DNA from: Hypericum androsaemum
Taxonomy: Eukaryota; Streptophyta; Magnoliopsida; Malpighiales; Hypericaceae
Assembly: GCA_963995505.1 (NCBI GenBank)
Contig: OZ023193.1
Coordinates: 2,976,001 to 3,040,000, forward strand
Direction of reading: 5' to 3'
Length of the DNA: 64,000 bases
Shown here: one piece after another, positions 1 through 10,116 of the stretch
How the letters are laid out: the number at the start of each line of letters is the position of its first letter
Numbering within the stretch: position 1 is the stretch's first letter
Translations under genes and position numbers: made by a program
Notes under the pieces: model-generated
Told to the model about the DNA's origin: nothing
What the model saw: only the letters and a program-made list of their open reading frames with translations
The model's database searches: none

Positions 1-522
1 TTAGGAAAAAAATGGTGTCACGAATTCTTTTTCAGACGCTTTATATAGATATTGATCTTCACACATTGTAATTTTATTGGAAATATATAAAAATGTATTT
101 ATATAAAAAAAGAAAAGGAAATATTTATACTCGACTTGGGCCACAAGTTAGAGGAACATCTTTATAAAGAAAACAAGTAACTTATAAACAAAATAAAGAA
201 AACAAGTGGACACGTAGAAATCTAACTTGGGGAACATTCTTTAGGAGATGAAGAAAATTAAAGAAATCCAGCTAAAAGATTCGGACGAACAGAGTGCAAA
301 AGGAGAGGCATATTAGAAAAGTTGAAGATGTTGCCAAGGTCAACAAAGCAATATTCTTGCCTTCTACCTGGCATCCAAGTTGGCCGAGGCGTGATTGGTC
401 TCGGAAAATTTTGCAAACGGTATCTACAAATATGATTTGATATAATTAATATTTACATTTTTTTCAATTTGCGGTGGATCATAGATGATTCATTTTCTTC
501 TTAAATTTAATTAAATAATCAA
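1..522. other. AT-rich non-coding stretch
   Basis: I see no open frame of useful length, no RNA gene and no clear repeat here. The stretch ends at the target duplication of the retroposon at 538. Confidence 0.5.
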
Positions 523-537
523 TAGTCGGACATTACT

Positions 538-805
538 GTTTTTTTGGTGGGTATGGAGATGCAAAGCCCCTATATATTAAGGATAATGGCCAAAAATAAC
601 CTACTAAGTGCAAGGTTCCCTCTTGGTCTCTTGTGAGGTTGCGACCGTCGACCTCGTCAAAATCATACCACAGAAAAAATTCGTGGTAGAGAAAGAATAT
701 CTCAGAAGACGAACCCCCCTGACCTAGATATTACAAAATTTAACCTTGCACCGTCAATCTATTACATTGCCTTGCCCTATCACAACATTTCGTGGGAAGG
801 AGGCG
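538..805 (-). mobile_element. SINE-like retroposon with 15-bp target duplication
   Basis: The sequence TAGTCGGACATTACT occurs at 523-537 and again at 806-820. The insert starts on the plus strand with a T-run, so the element lies on the minus strand and ends in an A-tail. It encodes nothing. A relative lies at about 5165-5337 on the plus strand. Both share a block with CTTTCTCTA, CACG, an AATTTTTTC-like string and GTGGTA, then a TCGCAA string, and both end in a GGGGC...CTCC...CA-rich segment before the A-tail. A SINE is the best fit. No convincing pol III boxes were resolved, so a short LINE-derived retroposon is possible. Confidence 0.65.
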
Positions 806-820
806 TAGTCGGACATTACT

Positions 821-2575
821 ACTTAATACACAAATATCACTATAAATTTATTCGGTCTATAACCTTTTTTTAGAGGGGTTCGATCTACCGAGGCATTATA
901 GTCCAGGTCAACGTGACTAGACTAGAAACCGAATTCTTGGTAGTCATGAGCTGGCCCCTGTTGGGTATAAAGAATAGATCATAAATTTAATACGAAAAAA
1001 GGACAGAAAAACTTTATTTATTCAACAACGATTTGATGGCTTTTGTGGGTGATTTATTGATACTTCCAGGAGAATAGCTGGCTATAATTTGAGAAAAATA
1101 AATTCTTGTAGAGTTAATATACACTTACCTTCCAAAAAAAAAGCAACTTCTCCTAAGCTTTACCGTAAGGTAGTGTGAAAAATGAAGAAAACCAATACAA
1201 GTATAATTTTATGTAAATAAAATTTGTTTGCATAAGGTAGTGTGAATCAGTCGGATATTTTTGTTTTTAAACATAAAATTCCCACTTTATAGCTCACTTT
1301 TTTCCTCCAATCTCCAATTTGTCTTGTGACCATGCGCCTTCGGATCCTGTTTGCGGATATTCGAGGTAGACCATTCGATCTGTATCATGTTGTAGATGAC
1401 TCTGGCTTTTCTGAAGTTTGACGGATTTTATTTTTAAGTGTGTGACTTTGCCAATAGAATGGGAGAAAATGAGACAAAACTATGAGAAGACTAAGGTAGA
1501 ACTAAATAAAAAATGCATTCCATTCTTCATTTGAAGAGTCAACAAAGTCCTCTTGAGCCCACTCCCTATGATGCTCAGTTTAACATGGGCCCATTGCAAT
1601 GGCCCAATATAATTGGCAAGGAACCCGGCCCACGATATTTCAGGTGAGTGTCGTGGAACATGACGTAGGTTTTTTATACCATATCTGATTGAGTGGTAGA
1701 TTAATTTAGGTCAGAATCAGATATAATTTTTAAAAGTTGACAAAAAAATTTCAATAAATATTTAATACCGTTTCCATTACTCAAAACTCCATACAACAAC
1801 TCCATCGTTCAGTTAATGTAATTGCTTGTTTGCGGAACATGACGCAAGTTAACGTTTGTAGAAAAAAAAAAGGAAAGTGCAAGGAAACCGAGAGAGAGAT
1901 AAGATCATAAGAACGCTGAGCCAAGAGAGAGAATTTTAAACAAGGGGAAACAAATTTTGCTTCCTCGAACACCGTAAATTAGGACTAATTCAAAATTTTT
2001 TGAATAGTGACAAAAGATAAGGTTGATATTTTATATAACAAAAATCTATATTGCTATTTTTTGGTAGTCAAATTTGAAGCTCCAAATTGAGTTAAAATAT
2101 TTAATTTACGGTGAATCGAATTCCAAGTTGATGGCTTGGTAGAAGAGTTTGAAGGATAAAATGAATGAATGTGGAATAAAGTAAAGTATAAATTATATTT
2201 TCTTAAAAATCGTAGAAACGTTGTCGTTGGTTGATAAAATGCATAATAGATTCTCTAATTCCTTCATGGACTGGTCAAAGGTTGACTGTTGAATAATTGC
2301 TTTCTCATATAATTGGTCTCGCCTTCTACACGACTCGAAGTGAATTGCTATTCTACAATGTACTGGTCTAATAAATAATGATTTAGGGGCGCTACCCCAT
2401 GGTTTCTCACCAAAGAATATAATTTTTGTTGTTTTTATAAGTATAGTTTAACGATAATAATAATATTTACAATGTGAAATTTCCTATAGAACTCAATGAG
2501 AAAAAATAACAGTAGGGAAAGATTACTTTGATGGACAAGAACACTATCCCGCTACATTTTTAATGATGATAACGT
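821..2575. other. Non-coding intergenic DNA
   Basis: AT-rich DNA without supported genes. A short direct repeat of AAGGTAGTGTGAA occurs near 1168 and 1234. The few open frames (for example minus 1781-1972) have no family features and look random. Confidence 0.45.
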
Positions 2576-2865
2576 TGTTAGAGATGTCAAGAAATTGAAG
2601 AGGAAATATTTTGTGGGCTTGTTTCTTATTCTATTCGGACTAGGTTTTGGACTCCTAATTAGACCTAGATAGCTTACTTGATGTACAAGGGTTTGCCTCT
2701 ATATAAATGCATGTTACCCTAAGGTTTTGTATGGCTTTGTGGCTTAGATCCATCAATAAAAGTTATCCTTTCTTTCCGTGGATGTAGGCATTAGGCCGAA
2801 TCACGTTATCTATTGTGCCCGTGTTCTTTGCGCATATTGTTCTCTAAGTTGCTGAATTCTTAACA
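2576..2865 (+). repeat. Left LTR of a short copia-type retrotransposon
   Basis: The 290-bp repeat starts TGTTAG and ends TTAACA, as LTRs do. The same sequence recurs at 4248-5140, interrupted there by another element. It contains a TATA motif (2700-2707) and a CAATAAAA polyadenylation-like signal near 2753. A primer-binding site follows two bases later. The 5-bp flanks (AACGT on the left, AATAT after the right LTR) do not match well, so the target duplication has decayed or a rearrangement occurred. Confidence 0.85.
2700..2707 (+). promoter_or_regulatory. TATA box of the left LTR
   Basis: TATATAAA lies in the U3 part of the left LTR. The right LTR lacks a block of about 14 bases that includes this motif, so only the left LTR keeps a promoter core. 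Confidence 0.5.
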
Positions 2866-2867
2866 AG

Positions 2868-2880
2868 TGGTATCAGGAGC
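2868..2880 (+). other. Primer-binding site, initiator tRNA-Met type
   Basis: TGGTATCAGGAGC follows the left LTR after two bases. It matches the complement of the 3' end of plant initiator tRNA-Met (usually TGGTATCAGAGC) with one extra G. This site is typical of plant Ty1/copia elements. Confidence 0.8.
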
Positions 2881-2892
2881 TGAGGTTGGAGG

Positions 2893-4060
2893 ATGTCGGA
2901 TCACGGCACAAAGTTTGCTCTTGTGAAGTTTGATGGTTCATCGAATTTCGGGTTACGGCAAAGGCGTATCAAGGATCTCCTCGTGCAACAAGGGATGGTC
3001 ATCGCGCTCTCGGAGAAGAAGTCCGAGAAGATGGAGGAGCAAGAGTGGGAGGAGTTGGAGGCCAAGGTGGTAGCGAAGATTCGCTTGTGCTTGGCGGATG
3101 ATGAAGAGCCACCCGCTAGGTTGTGGAAGGGGATCCAGGTCAGAGTCAAAGAAGTTCAATGGAAGTAGTTTCAAGTGCGGAGAAGGGCACATGAAGGGGA
3201 CTATCCAGGACGAACTAGGGATCAAGACAATGAGGAAGGATCGACATCCACAACCATGGCCACATATTCAGACGGGTCAGATGGTGACTGGCTTTCTGTC
3301 TTATCAAGTCCAATGCATCCTGGTAATCTCTTTTCATTACGGACCTTGGATTATAACAGTGATAGTTATAAAGGTATGCTAATGAAGGTGGAGAAGGATG
3401 TGATGGTAGGGATGAAGGGTAAAAGAGAATACCTACATGTTAGTGAGGCATATTATTGTAGGTGGAGTCACATCAATGGGTCTGAAGGAGTTGGCAAAAA
3501 CTCAGGTCATATGAGGTTGGTTTGTATGAGGGAGTAAAGGCTTGACATGGATGGTTTGAGTGCAGTTGGAATTTGCAGAGACATAGATAGCAAGCTAAAG
3601 TTGTTTCGTGGAGGCATGGTTGGCAAGGTGCCATGGTTGTCTCGGAGAAACTTTGTTAGCTGGGCCCCGCTATGGTTGTCTAAAGGGACGTGCACGTCAG
3701 GGTAGGTTTTGTATGGAGAATGCGAAGCCGTTGGTAGCACCACGGGCGAATCGGGTATCTCACTCAAGGCCGAACGATGAAGTTCGTGGCATGTCTAGGG
3801 CTCTACTTGGTGGAAGAAAAGGTTGCCCGTTGTATGCTATAGCAAGTAGCATTGGTTTGAGGCAAGAAGGTCCAGCGGAGATGCAGTTTGAGGTTGCGGA
3901 GCATGGGGCTGACCGGAGAATAGAGGACGCGTCTATTGGTCGCAAGGTTGCTTTAGCAGGTGGACTTGCTAGTTGGGGTTCGATGGAGTTTGGGAGAAAT
4001 ACGCCAAGCAAGCTCGGGAGTTGCTCAAGCTTGGGGCTGGCTCCAAGTGATTGAACGAAA
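2893..4060 (+). pseudogene. Degraded copia gag-pol remnant
   Basis: The first frame, from ATG 2893 to a stop at 3168, resembles the N-terminal part of copia Gag (motif KFALVKFDGSSNFGL followed by a basic stretch). The usual Trp after this motif is replaced by Arg (CGG codon). A second frame at 3175-3537 holds a piece like the GAG-pre-integrase region, with NLFSLRTLD and later GKREYLHV. Protease, integrase core, reverse transcriptase and RNase H are missing, so the 1.4-kb interior is a deleted, non-autonomous derivative. The DNA from 3540 to 4060 stays open in one frame (3608-4054), but I recognise nothing in it. The element would depend on relatives for movement. Confidence 0.75.
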
Positions 4061-4233
4061 AAGGAAGAGAAAAAGTTGAGATGGTATTATTGATGGCAGT
4101 GTATCTATGGTCAATGTGAAGCTGGTAGAGTCAGTTTGGTTTCTCATGGTTCTTCATAGGGCGGTCTTTCATCAAGGTGGAGTTTGTTGAAGTTCGGATG
4201 GAGCTTCATGGTTCGTCCATGGGATGATTTTTC

Positions 4234-4247
4234 GCCAAGGTGGAGAT
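4234..4247 (+). other. Polypurine tract before the right LTR
   Basis: The purine-rich string AAGGTGGAGAT sits directly before the TGTTAG start of the right LTR, the usual site for plus-strand priming in LTR retrotransposons. Confidence 0.55.
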
Positions 4248-5140
4248 TGTTAGAGATGTCAAGAAATTGAAGAGAAAATATTTTGTGGGCTTGTTTCCTA
4301 TTCTATTCGAACTAGGTTTTGGACTCCTAATTAGACATAGATAGCTTACTTGATGTACAATGGTTTGTACATAAGGGTGAGCAAAAAATCCGATATCCGT
4401 TATCCGTATCCGATATCCGAAATTTTTTCGGATTCGGACTTGGATAATTTTAAATTCGGACTCGGATACGGATTATCCGAAATAAATATTTCGGACTCGG
4501 ATACGGATACGGATAATAAATTTGATATTTCGGATATCCGAAATATCCGATTTAAAAAATAGGTTCATTAAATAAAATAAAAATTACTAGTATTCATACC
4601 TTGTAAATTTCTAAAAAATAAAAATTACTAGTATTCATACCTTAATTACTAAAAAATTAAGTTCATTAAAAATTACAAGTCAAAAAGCCTATCACGCTAC
4701 CACTTCCCGTAAATTTCAATTTCCCCAAATAAAGCTACTTTTGTAAATATTGGCTTCAAATTCATTTTTTACATCATGTTATCATTTTTATTTTTGAAGA
4801 CTTGGAAAATGGATAGTCCGGATTATCCGTATCCGTATCCGAAAAAAATTCGGATATCGGATATCGGATAGTGGAGAGTTCGGACTCGGACTCGGATACC
4901 AAAAATATTTATTCGGATATTTCGGATAGTTGGAATTTTGGATAATTCGGATACGGATAATCCGTTTGCTCACCCCTATTTGTACATGTTACCCTAAGAT
5001 TTTGTATGGCTTTGTGGCTTGGATCCATCAATAAAAGTTCTTCTTTCTTTCCGTGGATGTAGGCATTAGGTCGAACCACGTTATCTATTGTGCCTATGTT
5101 CTTTGCGCGTATTGTTCTCTAAGTTGCTGAATTCTTAACA
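4248..5140 (+). repeat. Right LTR, split by a nested hAT MITE
   Basis: 4248-4371 and 4979-5140 together match the left LTR at 2576-2865. The middle, 4372-4978, is a foreign insert with its own target duplication. The right LTR differs from the left by scattered substitutions and by loss of the short TATA-containing block. The insertion happened after the retrotransposon was in place. Confidence 0.85.
4372..4978. mobile_element. Non-autonomous hAT element (MITE) nested in the LTR
   Basis: The element is 607 bp. It starts TAAGGGTGAGCAAA and ends TTTGCTCACCCCTA, giving a 14-bp terminal inverted repeat with one mismatch. The 8-bp sequence TTTGTACA flanks it at 4364-4371 and 4979-4986, which is the target duplication length of hAT transposons. 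The subterminal regions are packed with short CGGATATCCG / ATACGGAT words in both orientations, a common arrangement for transposase binding in hAT elements. No transposase is encoded. Confidence 0.9.
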
Positions 5141-5164
5141 AATATCAAGGCGAAATTTTTTTCA

Positions 5165-5337
5165 CCGAATTACTCTTTCTCTATCACGGATTTTTCTACC
5201 GAATTTTTTCGTGGTAGGATTTTGAGGCCAGCGAAAATAACGTCGCAAGAAGGAAATTCTATACTTTTAGATTGTAACCGTATTATTTAGTTCTAATATT
5301 ACAGGGGCATCCCCTCCGTTCTCACAAAAAAAATTTC
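5165..5337 (+). mobile_element. SINE-like retroposon, second family copy
   Basis: This region matches the retroposon at 538-805 in reverse orientation. It shares the CTTTCTCTA...CACGGATTTTT block, the TTTTTTCGTGGTAGGATTTTGA block, a CGTCGCAA string and the end GGGGCATCCCCTCCG...CTCAC before an A-run. It starts just after the copia right LTR and seems 5'-truncated. I could not define a target duplication. Confidence 0.55.
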
Positions 5338-6024
5338 ACTACATTTACTTCCATACAATAATTCACCATGACGAATTATCCCGCCGCGATAATTTGTGCT
5401 GTGTAGTGCTTCTTTTGAGGGAAAAAAATTGTTTAGCCATTGAATTTTCTGAAAAGTACTACCCAAAAACAGGACCATTATAAGGTTAATTGACGAGTAG
5501 CCTGGATTATTAGTTCAGCAAGATTTTGTGAAAAAAAAATGCTACCAACTTATTGAACCATTTCGCAACCAGAGGAAACCAATTACTGGGATCATGCCTC
5601 GTGTCTGATATTGGAAGCATCTATTGCAAAAGCCGGCAATACTTCTCCAGAAAAAAAGCAGCTATTTTGCTATAATAGTCCCAGAAAGCAGTTACTGGAT
5701 CGAGCTCAAATTTACGATCTATGAAATGTTTATTTCACTGAAATTATATCAACATTTTAATAATAAAAAAATCAAAGTTGAATGGCGGCAGAATCTGCAG
5801 AGTTGGTTTGACATTTGTTTCAAAAAGCAGCAACTACTTCTAGCTTCATGATCCACCCACCTCAAAAACTACAAAATTGCTAGCTTCCTCTCTCAAAACT
5901 CAAAACTCTCTCAAGATTATTCTGTTTTCATTCTCTGTCAAATTCCAATCCAAAGAAGAAGAATAAGCACAAACACTTGAGAAAATTTCTGTCATTGGTA
6001 CAAAAACCTCCTAAACCCAAAATA
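5338..6024. other. Intergenic DNA and presumed 5' region of the receptor kinase
   Basis: No other gene is seen. The last 150 bases carry CT-rich and A-rich stretches compatible with a 5' leader. An in-frame TTG upstream at 5977 is not needed, because ATG at 6025 opens directly into the signal peptide. Confidence 0.45.
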
Positions 6025-8040
6025 ATGGTGGCCTCACTCAACCTTAATCTGGCAGTCCTGATCTCATTAATTTCCCTCTCCACTTTCTTCTCTCTTACCA
6101 GTTGTTCCAGCAACACAACAACGTGTCCCCTGGACCTGAGCTATGTCCAAACAATCCCATGGAACAGGACACTCTGCGAGATCTACCAGCCCTCCCAAAA
6201 CGACACCGCATCATCCGCCCAGAACGACACCACCGTCCCGACCACCACACAGCCCGCCACGTGCTGCCAAACCTTACTCTCTCTCTTCGGCATCGCCCTG
6301 GCCAATAACCTGAACCAGACCTCCCTCTTCCAGCTCCCTGACCTCGCCACGTCAGCCTCTTGCCTCCAGGAATTCCAAGTAAAGCTCGAGTCTTTATCCT
6401 CCACGCTCCCGACCCACCTCGTTTCCCACTGTATGGACCCGACCCAGTTCGTCGCCGACCCGGGTATCTGCGCCCGGGTCGAGACCCTCACGGACTGGAC
6501 AGCCCGGGTCGGTGGTTCGACCCCTTTGGACCCGGCTTGTCGGCCGGACCTCACGGACCTTACTTCTTGCAGCTCCTGCGTTGAGGCTGGGTATAGGGTC
6601 ACCACCAACCTCACGTCGATTGACGGTAACATTTCTCACTCCAGAGATTGCTTTTACTTCGCGGTTTTGTATGCTGCTGGTGTGGTTAATGAGCTTGGTC
6701 CCGAGAGCGACGGGGCTGTGACGTGTATTTTCGGGTTGGAGTTGGATTCCGGGGCTGGTGGGTCCGGTGGGTCCGGTGGGGGGCGGAAGTCCGGGCTGGC
6801 TTTCGGGTTGATCGGTGCAGCTGTTGCTGTTTTTGTTATGTGTGGGTTGGTTGGGTTGTATTTTTGGTACGATAAGCGGGTGGGGAGGAAGAGGAGGGGG
6901 AGGAGTTCGGGTTATGGTGCTGATAATTCCGAGGGTAGCGGTGGTGATGCTGGTCCGAGGCCGAGGTTGAGGCCTAATACAGGGTCTATTTGGTTTAAGA
7001 TTCAGGATCTTGAGAAGGCGACGGATGGCTTCTCCCAGAGGAATTTTATCGGGAGAGGCGGATTCGGTCTCGTGTACAAGGGTGTTCTGTCGGATGGGAG
7101 CATGGTGGCTGTTAAGAGGATAGTAGAGTCTGATTTCCAGGGAGATAAGGAGTTTTGCAATGAGGTCGAGATTATTAGCAACTTGAAGCACCGGAATCTT
7201 GTCCCGCTTAGAGGGTGCTGCGTCATTGATGGAGATGAAGGGCGTGAGGATGGAGGGAGCCCGATGTATCTTGTTTATGATTACATGCCTAATGGGAACC
7301 TTGATGACCATTTGTTTCCATCTGATCAAGTCAGGAGAAATTGGCTATCTTGGCCTCAGAGGAAGAACATTATTTTGGATGTTGCCAAAGGGTTAGCTTA
7401 CTTGCACTACGGGGTGAAGCCTGCTATATTTCATAGAGACATTAAAGGGACGAATATATTGTTAGATGCTGACATGAGAGCAAGAGTTGCAGATTTTGGT
7501 TTGGTAAAGCAGAGTCGAGAAGGGCAGTCTCATCTGACTACTAGAGTGGCTGGAACTCATGGATATTTGGCCCCTGAATATGCTCTTTATGGGCAACTGA
7601 CCGAGAAGAGTGACGTGTATAGCTTCGGGGTGGTTGTTTTGGAGATAATGTGTGGGAGGAGAGCCCTTGACTTGTCTTCGTCTGGATCTCCGCGTGCTTT
7701 CCTAATCACTGACTGGGTTTGGTCATTGGTGAAAGCTGGAAAAGCTGAAGAGCCTTTGGATGCTTCTTTGAGGGGAGATAGGGACACCTCGAACGCAAAT
7801 CCGAAGGCGATTATGGAGAGGTTTGTGCTGGTTGGGATTTTATGCTCTCATGTTATGGTGGCCCTGAGGCCTACAATCTTGGATGCAATAAAAATGTTAG
7901 AAGGAGATACTGAAGTTCCACCAATTCCTGATCGGCCATTGCCTCTCGGGCATCCATCTTTCCAGGGCAATATAAATGCCTTTAGCATTTCGCCAGCACT
8001 GAGCCGGCCACAATTAAACGCCGGAGACATGCTCAGGTGA
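6025..8040 (+). CDS. SPARK-domain receptor-like protein kinase, At1g11050 type
   Basis: Intronless gene of 671 codons. ATG 6025 is chosen because it starts a signal peptide (hydrophobic to about residue 25). The extracellular part, roughly residues 30-250, has the Cys pattern of the SPARK domain ([25 protein letters not shown]) and many N-glycosylation sites. A Gly/Ser linker precedes a transmembrane helix at about 257-280, followed by a basic stop-transfer stretch. The kinase domain has the Gly loop IGRGGFG near 341, the ATP-binding Lys in VAVKR near 364, HRD at 470-472 and DFG at 490-492. It should therefore be an active plasma membrane Ser/Thr kinase. Closest named relative by memory is Arabidopsis At1g11050, and the ligand is unknown. 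No frameshift or missing catalytic residue was seen. Upstream and downstream are repeat-rich intergenic DNA. Confidence 0.93.
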   Translation: MVASLNLNLAVLISLISLSTFFSLTSCSSNTTTCPLDLSYVQTIPWNRTLCEIYQPSQNDTASSAQNDTTVPTTTQPATCCQTLLSLFGIALANNLNQTSLFQLPDLATSASCLQEFQVKLESLSSTLPTHLVSHCMDPTQFVADPGICARVETLTDWTARVGGSTPLDPACRPDLTDLTSCSSCVEAGYRVTTNLTSIDGNISHSRDCFYFAVLYAAGVVNELGPESDGAVTCIFGLELDSGAGGSGGSGGGRKSGLAFGLIGAAVAVFVMCGLVGLYFWYDKRVGRKRRGRSSGYGADNSEGSGGDAGPRPRLRPNTGSIWFKIQDLEKATDGFSQRNFIGRGGFGLVYKGVLSDGSMVAVKRIVESDFQGDKEFCNEVEIISNLKHRNLVPLRGCCVIDGDEGREDGGSPMYLVYDYMPNGNLDDHLFPSDQVRRNWLSWPQRKNIILDVAKGLAYLHYGVKPAIFHRDIKGTNILLDADMRARVADFGLVKQSREGQSHLTTRVAGTHGYLAPEYALYGQLTEKSDVYSFGVVVLEIMCGRRALDLSSSGSPRAFLITDWVWSLVKAGKAEEPLDASLRGDRDTSNANPKAIMERFVLVGILCSHVMVALRPTILDAIKMLEGDTEVPPIPDRPLPLGHPSFQGNINAFSISPALSRPQLNAGDMLR

Positions 8041-8855
8041 AGTGGGAACAGAATTCGTTAAGTTGCTGGTTTCTGCATTGCATGTTAGATAGCGAGAGAT
8101 CGATGCGTGTGCACACCAGATCCATTCTCCGAGTGATCATAAACAAGCCAAGAAGGGGGACCTACTGCATAGGTCTTGAAGCATTTGCTAGGTTCCGAGA
8201 CTGGATCTCGAAGTAGTACTCCAAGTCTGCAGATAAAAGGGGGAATGACCAGAGGTTACTCTGGTGCACGCCTTGTCTCACAATTTGATATAGTCGAAAA
8301 GCTTCCCAAAGACCTGCTTTGCAGCTAGCAATTTAACGAGGAAAAGATGGACGTGAAGGGACGACGAACTTACCGCCTTCCATGGTGACCTTGTGGCCAA
8401 ATATTCATTTTTTTTTAGCTTGTACACCTCATATCAAATATTCGTCGCGTCGACTAATTTAGATTCGAACCGGATGAGACATAAAATCTAAAAGAAATAG
8501 CATCATGTTGGCCCGAATTTTAAATGCCAAGTAACACTCTATATAATTTAACATTTGTTCAATTTCGAGGTCAGTGGCAGAGACATCTTAGGCTCTTGGC
8601 GTATCTTTCTTGGCTTTTTGGTGGCATCTCGTTCATGGTCAGGAACGTGCATGCAACGGCTCCTATTAGAAGATGAAAGAAGCTTGGGCTTATCAGTTTT
8701 GGGCTTCCTAGTGATCATCAGACTTGCTGGGCTCAACGAAGTAATTAAGAGGGGCAACTTGGGAGCCCACATTACTATAGCGTTAGTTATTGATATAATA
8801 TTCCAACATCTAAGTAGTGGGCCGGACGAAATACTTTACATTTTGTAGTCATGGT
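8041..8855. other. 3' region of the receptor kinase and intergenic DNA
   Basis: The first few hundred bases probably form the 3' untranslated region. I see no further gene. The open frame at 8555-8848 has no recognised family and ends at the palindrome that follows. Confidence 0.45.
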
Positions 8856-10043
8856 TGATGTGTGTCTAAAACACGCATTAAACGCATAGGATTTCGAGTT
8901 ATTTTTGTATGTTTGTCTCTAGTTTAGTATCGTTTTAGTAAATATTTGAGATTTGGATGACTAATGGGTTCTTTGTGTTAAATTGTAGGAAAATGAGACA
9001 AATTTGGAAAGAATTATACTTGGAGAAGAAGTCTGGCAGGGACAGCTGACTTGGAAGGGCATTTCGGTCAACTTTGGAGCTGAATCAGAGGATGCGTATT
9101 TGACAGACAATTGAAGATATTTCTTTCCTCTTTTCGTGCATATAAAGAACGCCTAAATCGGAGATCGAAAAAGGAAGTTACGACCAAAACACTGAAGGCT
9201 GGTCTGGCAGATTATTATCAGCAAATTTTAAGGGCCAATTTTGGAAATTCGGTCTTCTGATCCCTTAGGACACTGGGGATGACCCATTAGGTTTTTACAC
9301 TTAGGAGAGATTATATATAACCCTCTAGACTTATTTTAGGAGAACTTTTGGATTCTAGAGAACCCCTATTTTTATTTTGTCTTTGCCAAGACCATGATGA
9401 GCTAAACCTCTAGGTTGATTCGAGGGAGGAGACCCAGGTTTTGGCTGTGAGGATCTTGATTTTATTAATCTATCGCAGTAGTATTTACTTATTTCCTTGT
9501 GCTTATTTTTGTTCTTGAATGATTTGCAGTTGTGAGTTTATTCTAGAACTGATATGCCATTGATTCTTGATTAGCGGTTGCCGTTAGGAATTGAACTAGG
9601 AGCAAAGTTAATTCAGCGAGGAACGGTAGTTACCAAACTAATTAACTAGGAATAAGTAAGACTAGTTTGTAGATACCAAGGTTTTGAGTATAATCGCTAG
9701 GAGCAGGAACATCTATTCTTAATGCTATTATCTTATAGAATAGAAATCGGTCGATATTCTGTCTATTAGGTGATAAACAACTAGTTAGGCGGTTGTTTGG
9801 CTAGTTGATTGTTGGATGTTTGTGGTCTCTTTGTGGTTGCGGGAGATTTACACCTACTTGCTACATGTGTTAGATTATCTTTTGTGATCCAGTGATCAAC
9901 CAACCTTTTTACTTTTGTTTTATCAGTTAGATTAATTGAGTATTCGACCCTCTTTGGATCTGACTCAGTATTTCCACTTTCTTGCTACTAATTAGTGAGC
10001 CGTGAATATCGGTTTATTTTGAGAGGCCTCGACACACTCGTCA
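8856..10043 (+). repeat. LTR arm 1 of the palindrome
   Basis: The LTR starts TGATG and ends CGTCA and is 1188 bp long. It lacks a 111-bp block that is present in arm 2. It is followed by AAATT and then a primer-binding site complementary to the 3' end of tRNA-Asp. That site is used by many plant Ty3/gypsy elements, including the Athila/Tat group, so a gypsy-type parent is likely. No internal coding region follows. Confidence 0.85.
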
Positions 10044-10048
10044 AAATT

Positions 10049-10116
10049 TGGCGCCGTTGCCGGGGATCGAACCTGGGTCACCCGCGTGACAGGCGGGAAT
10101 ACTTACCACTATACTA
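10049..10116. other. Near full-length complement of tRNA-Asp(GUC)
   Basis: The stretch starts TGGCGCCGTTGCCGGGGA, the usual primer-binding site, but continues through the whole T arm, variable region, anticodon arm (complement of CCTGTCACGC) and D arm. It stops about seven bases short of the tRNA 5' end. TGG at its start is the complement of the CCA tail, which is added after transcription, so the source was a mature tRNA and not a tRNA gene. One base (T near 10073) differs from the tRNA sequence I remember. It is not a functional tRNA gene: the 5' acceptor strand is absent. Confidence 0.88.

Noticed and set aside
3608..4054. Plus-strand frame of 148 codons inside the copia remnant
   Set aside because: It follows the decayed gag-pol part, has no similarity I can recognise to retroelement proteins, and sits where non-coding 3' element DNA is expected.
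5977..6024. Upstream TTG start for the first receptor kinase
   Set aside because: Plant nuclear genes normally start at ATG. ATG 6025 directly begins the signal peptide, while the extra 16 residues are basic and would precede it.
6394..7329. Long minus-strand frame opposite the first receptor kinase
   Set aside because: It is a GC-driven shadow of the kinase gene in another frame, with Pro/Arg-rich composition and no domain.
10049..10116. A minus-strand tRNA-Asp gene
   Set aside because: The 5' acceptor strand is missing and the CCA tail is encoded, so it is a copy of a mature primer tRNA inside a retroelement and not a tRNA gene.
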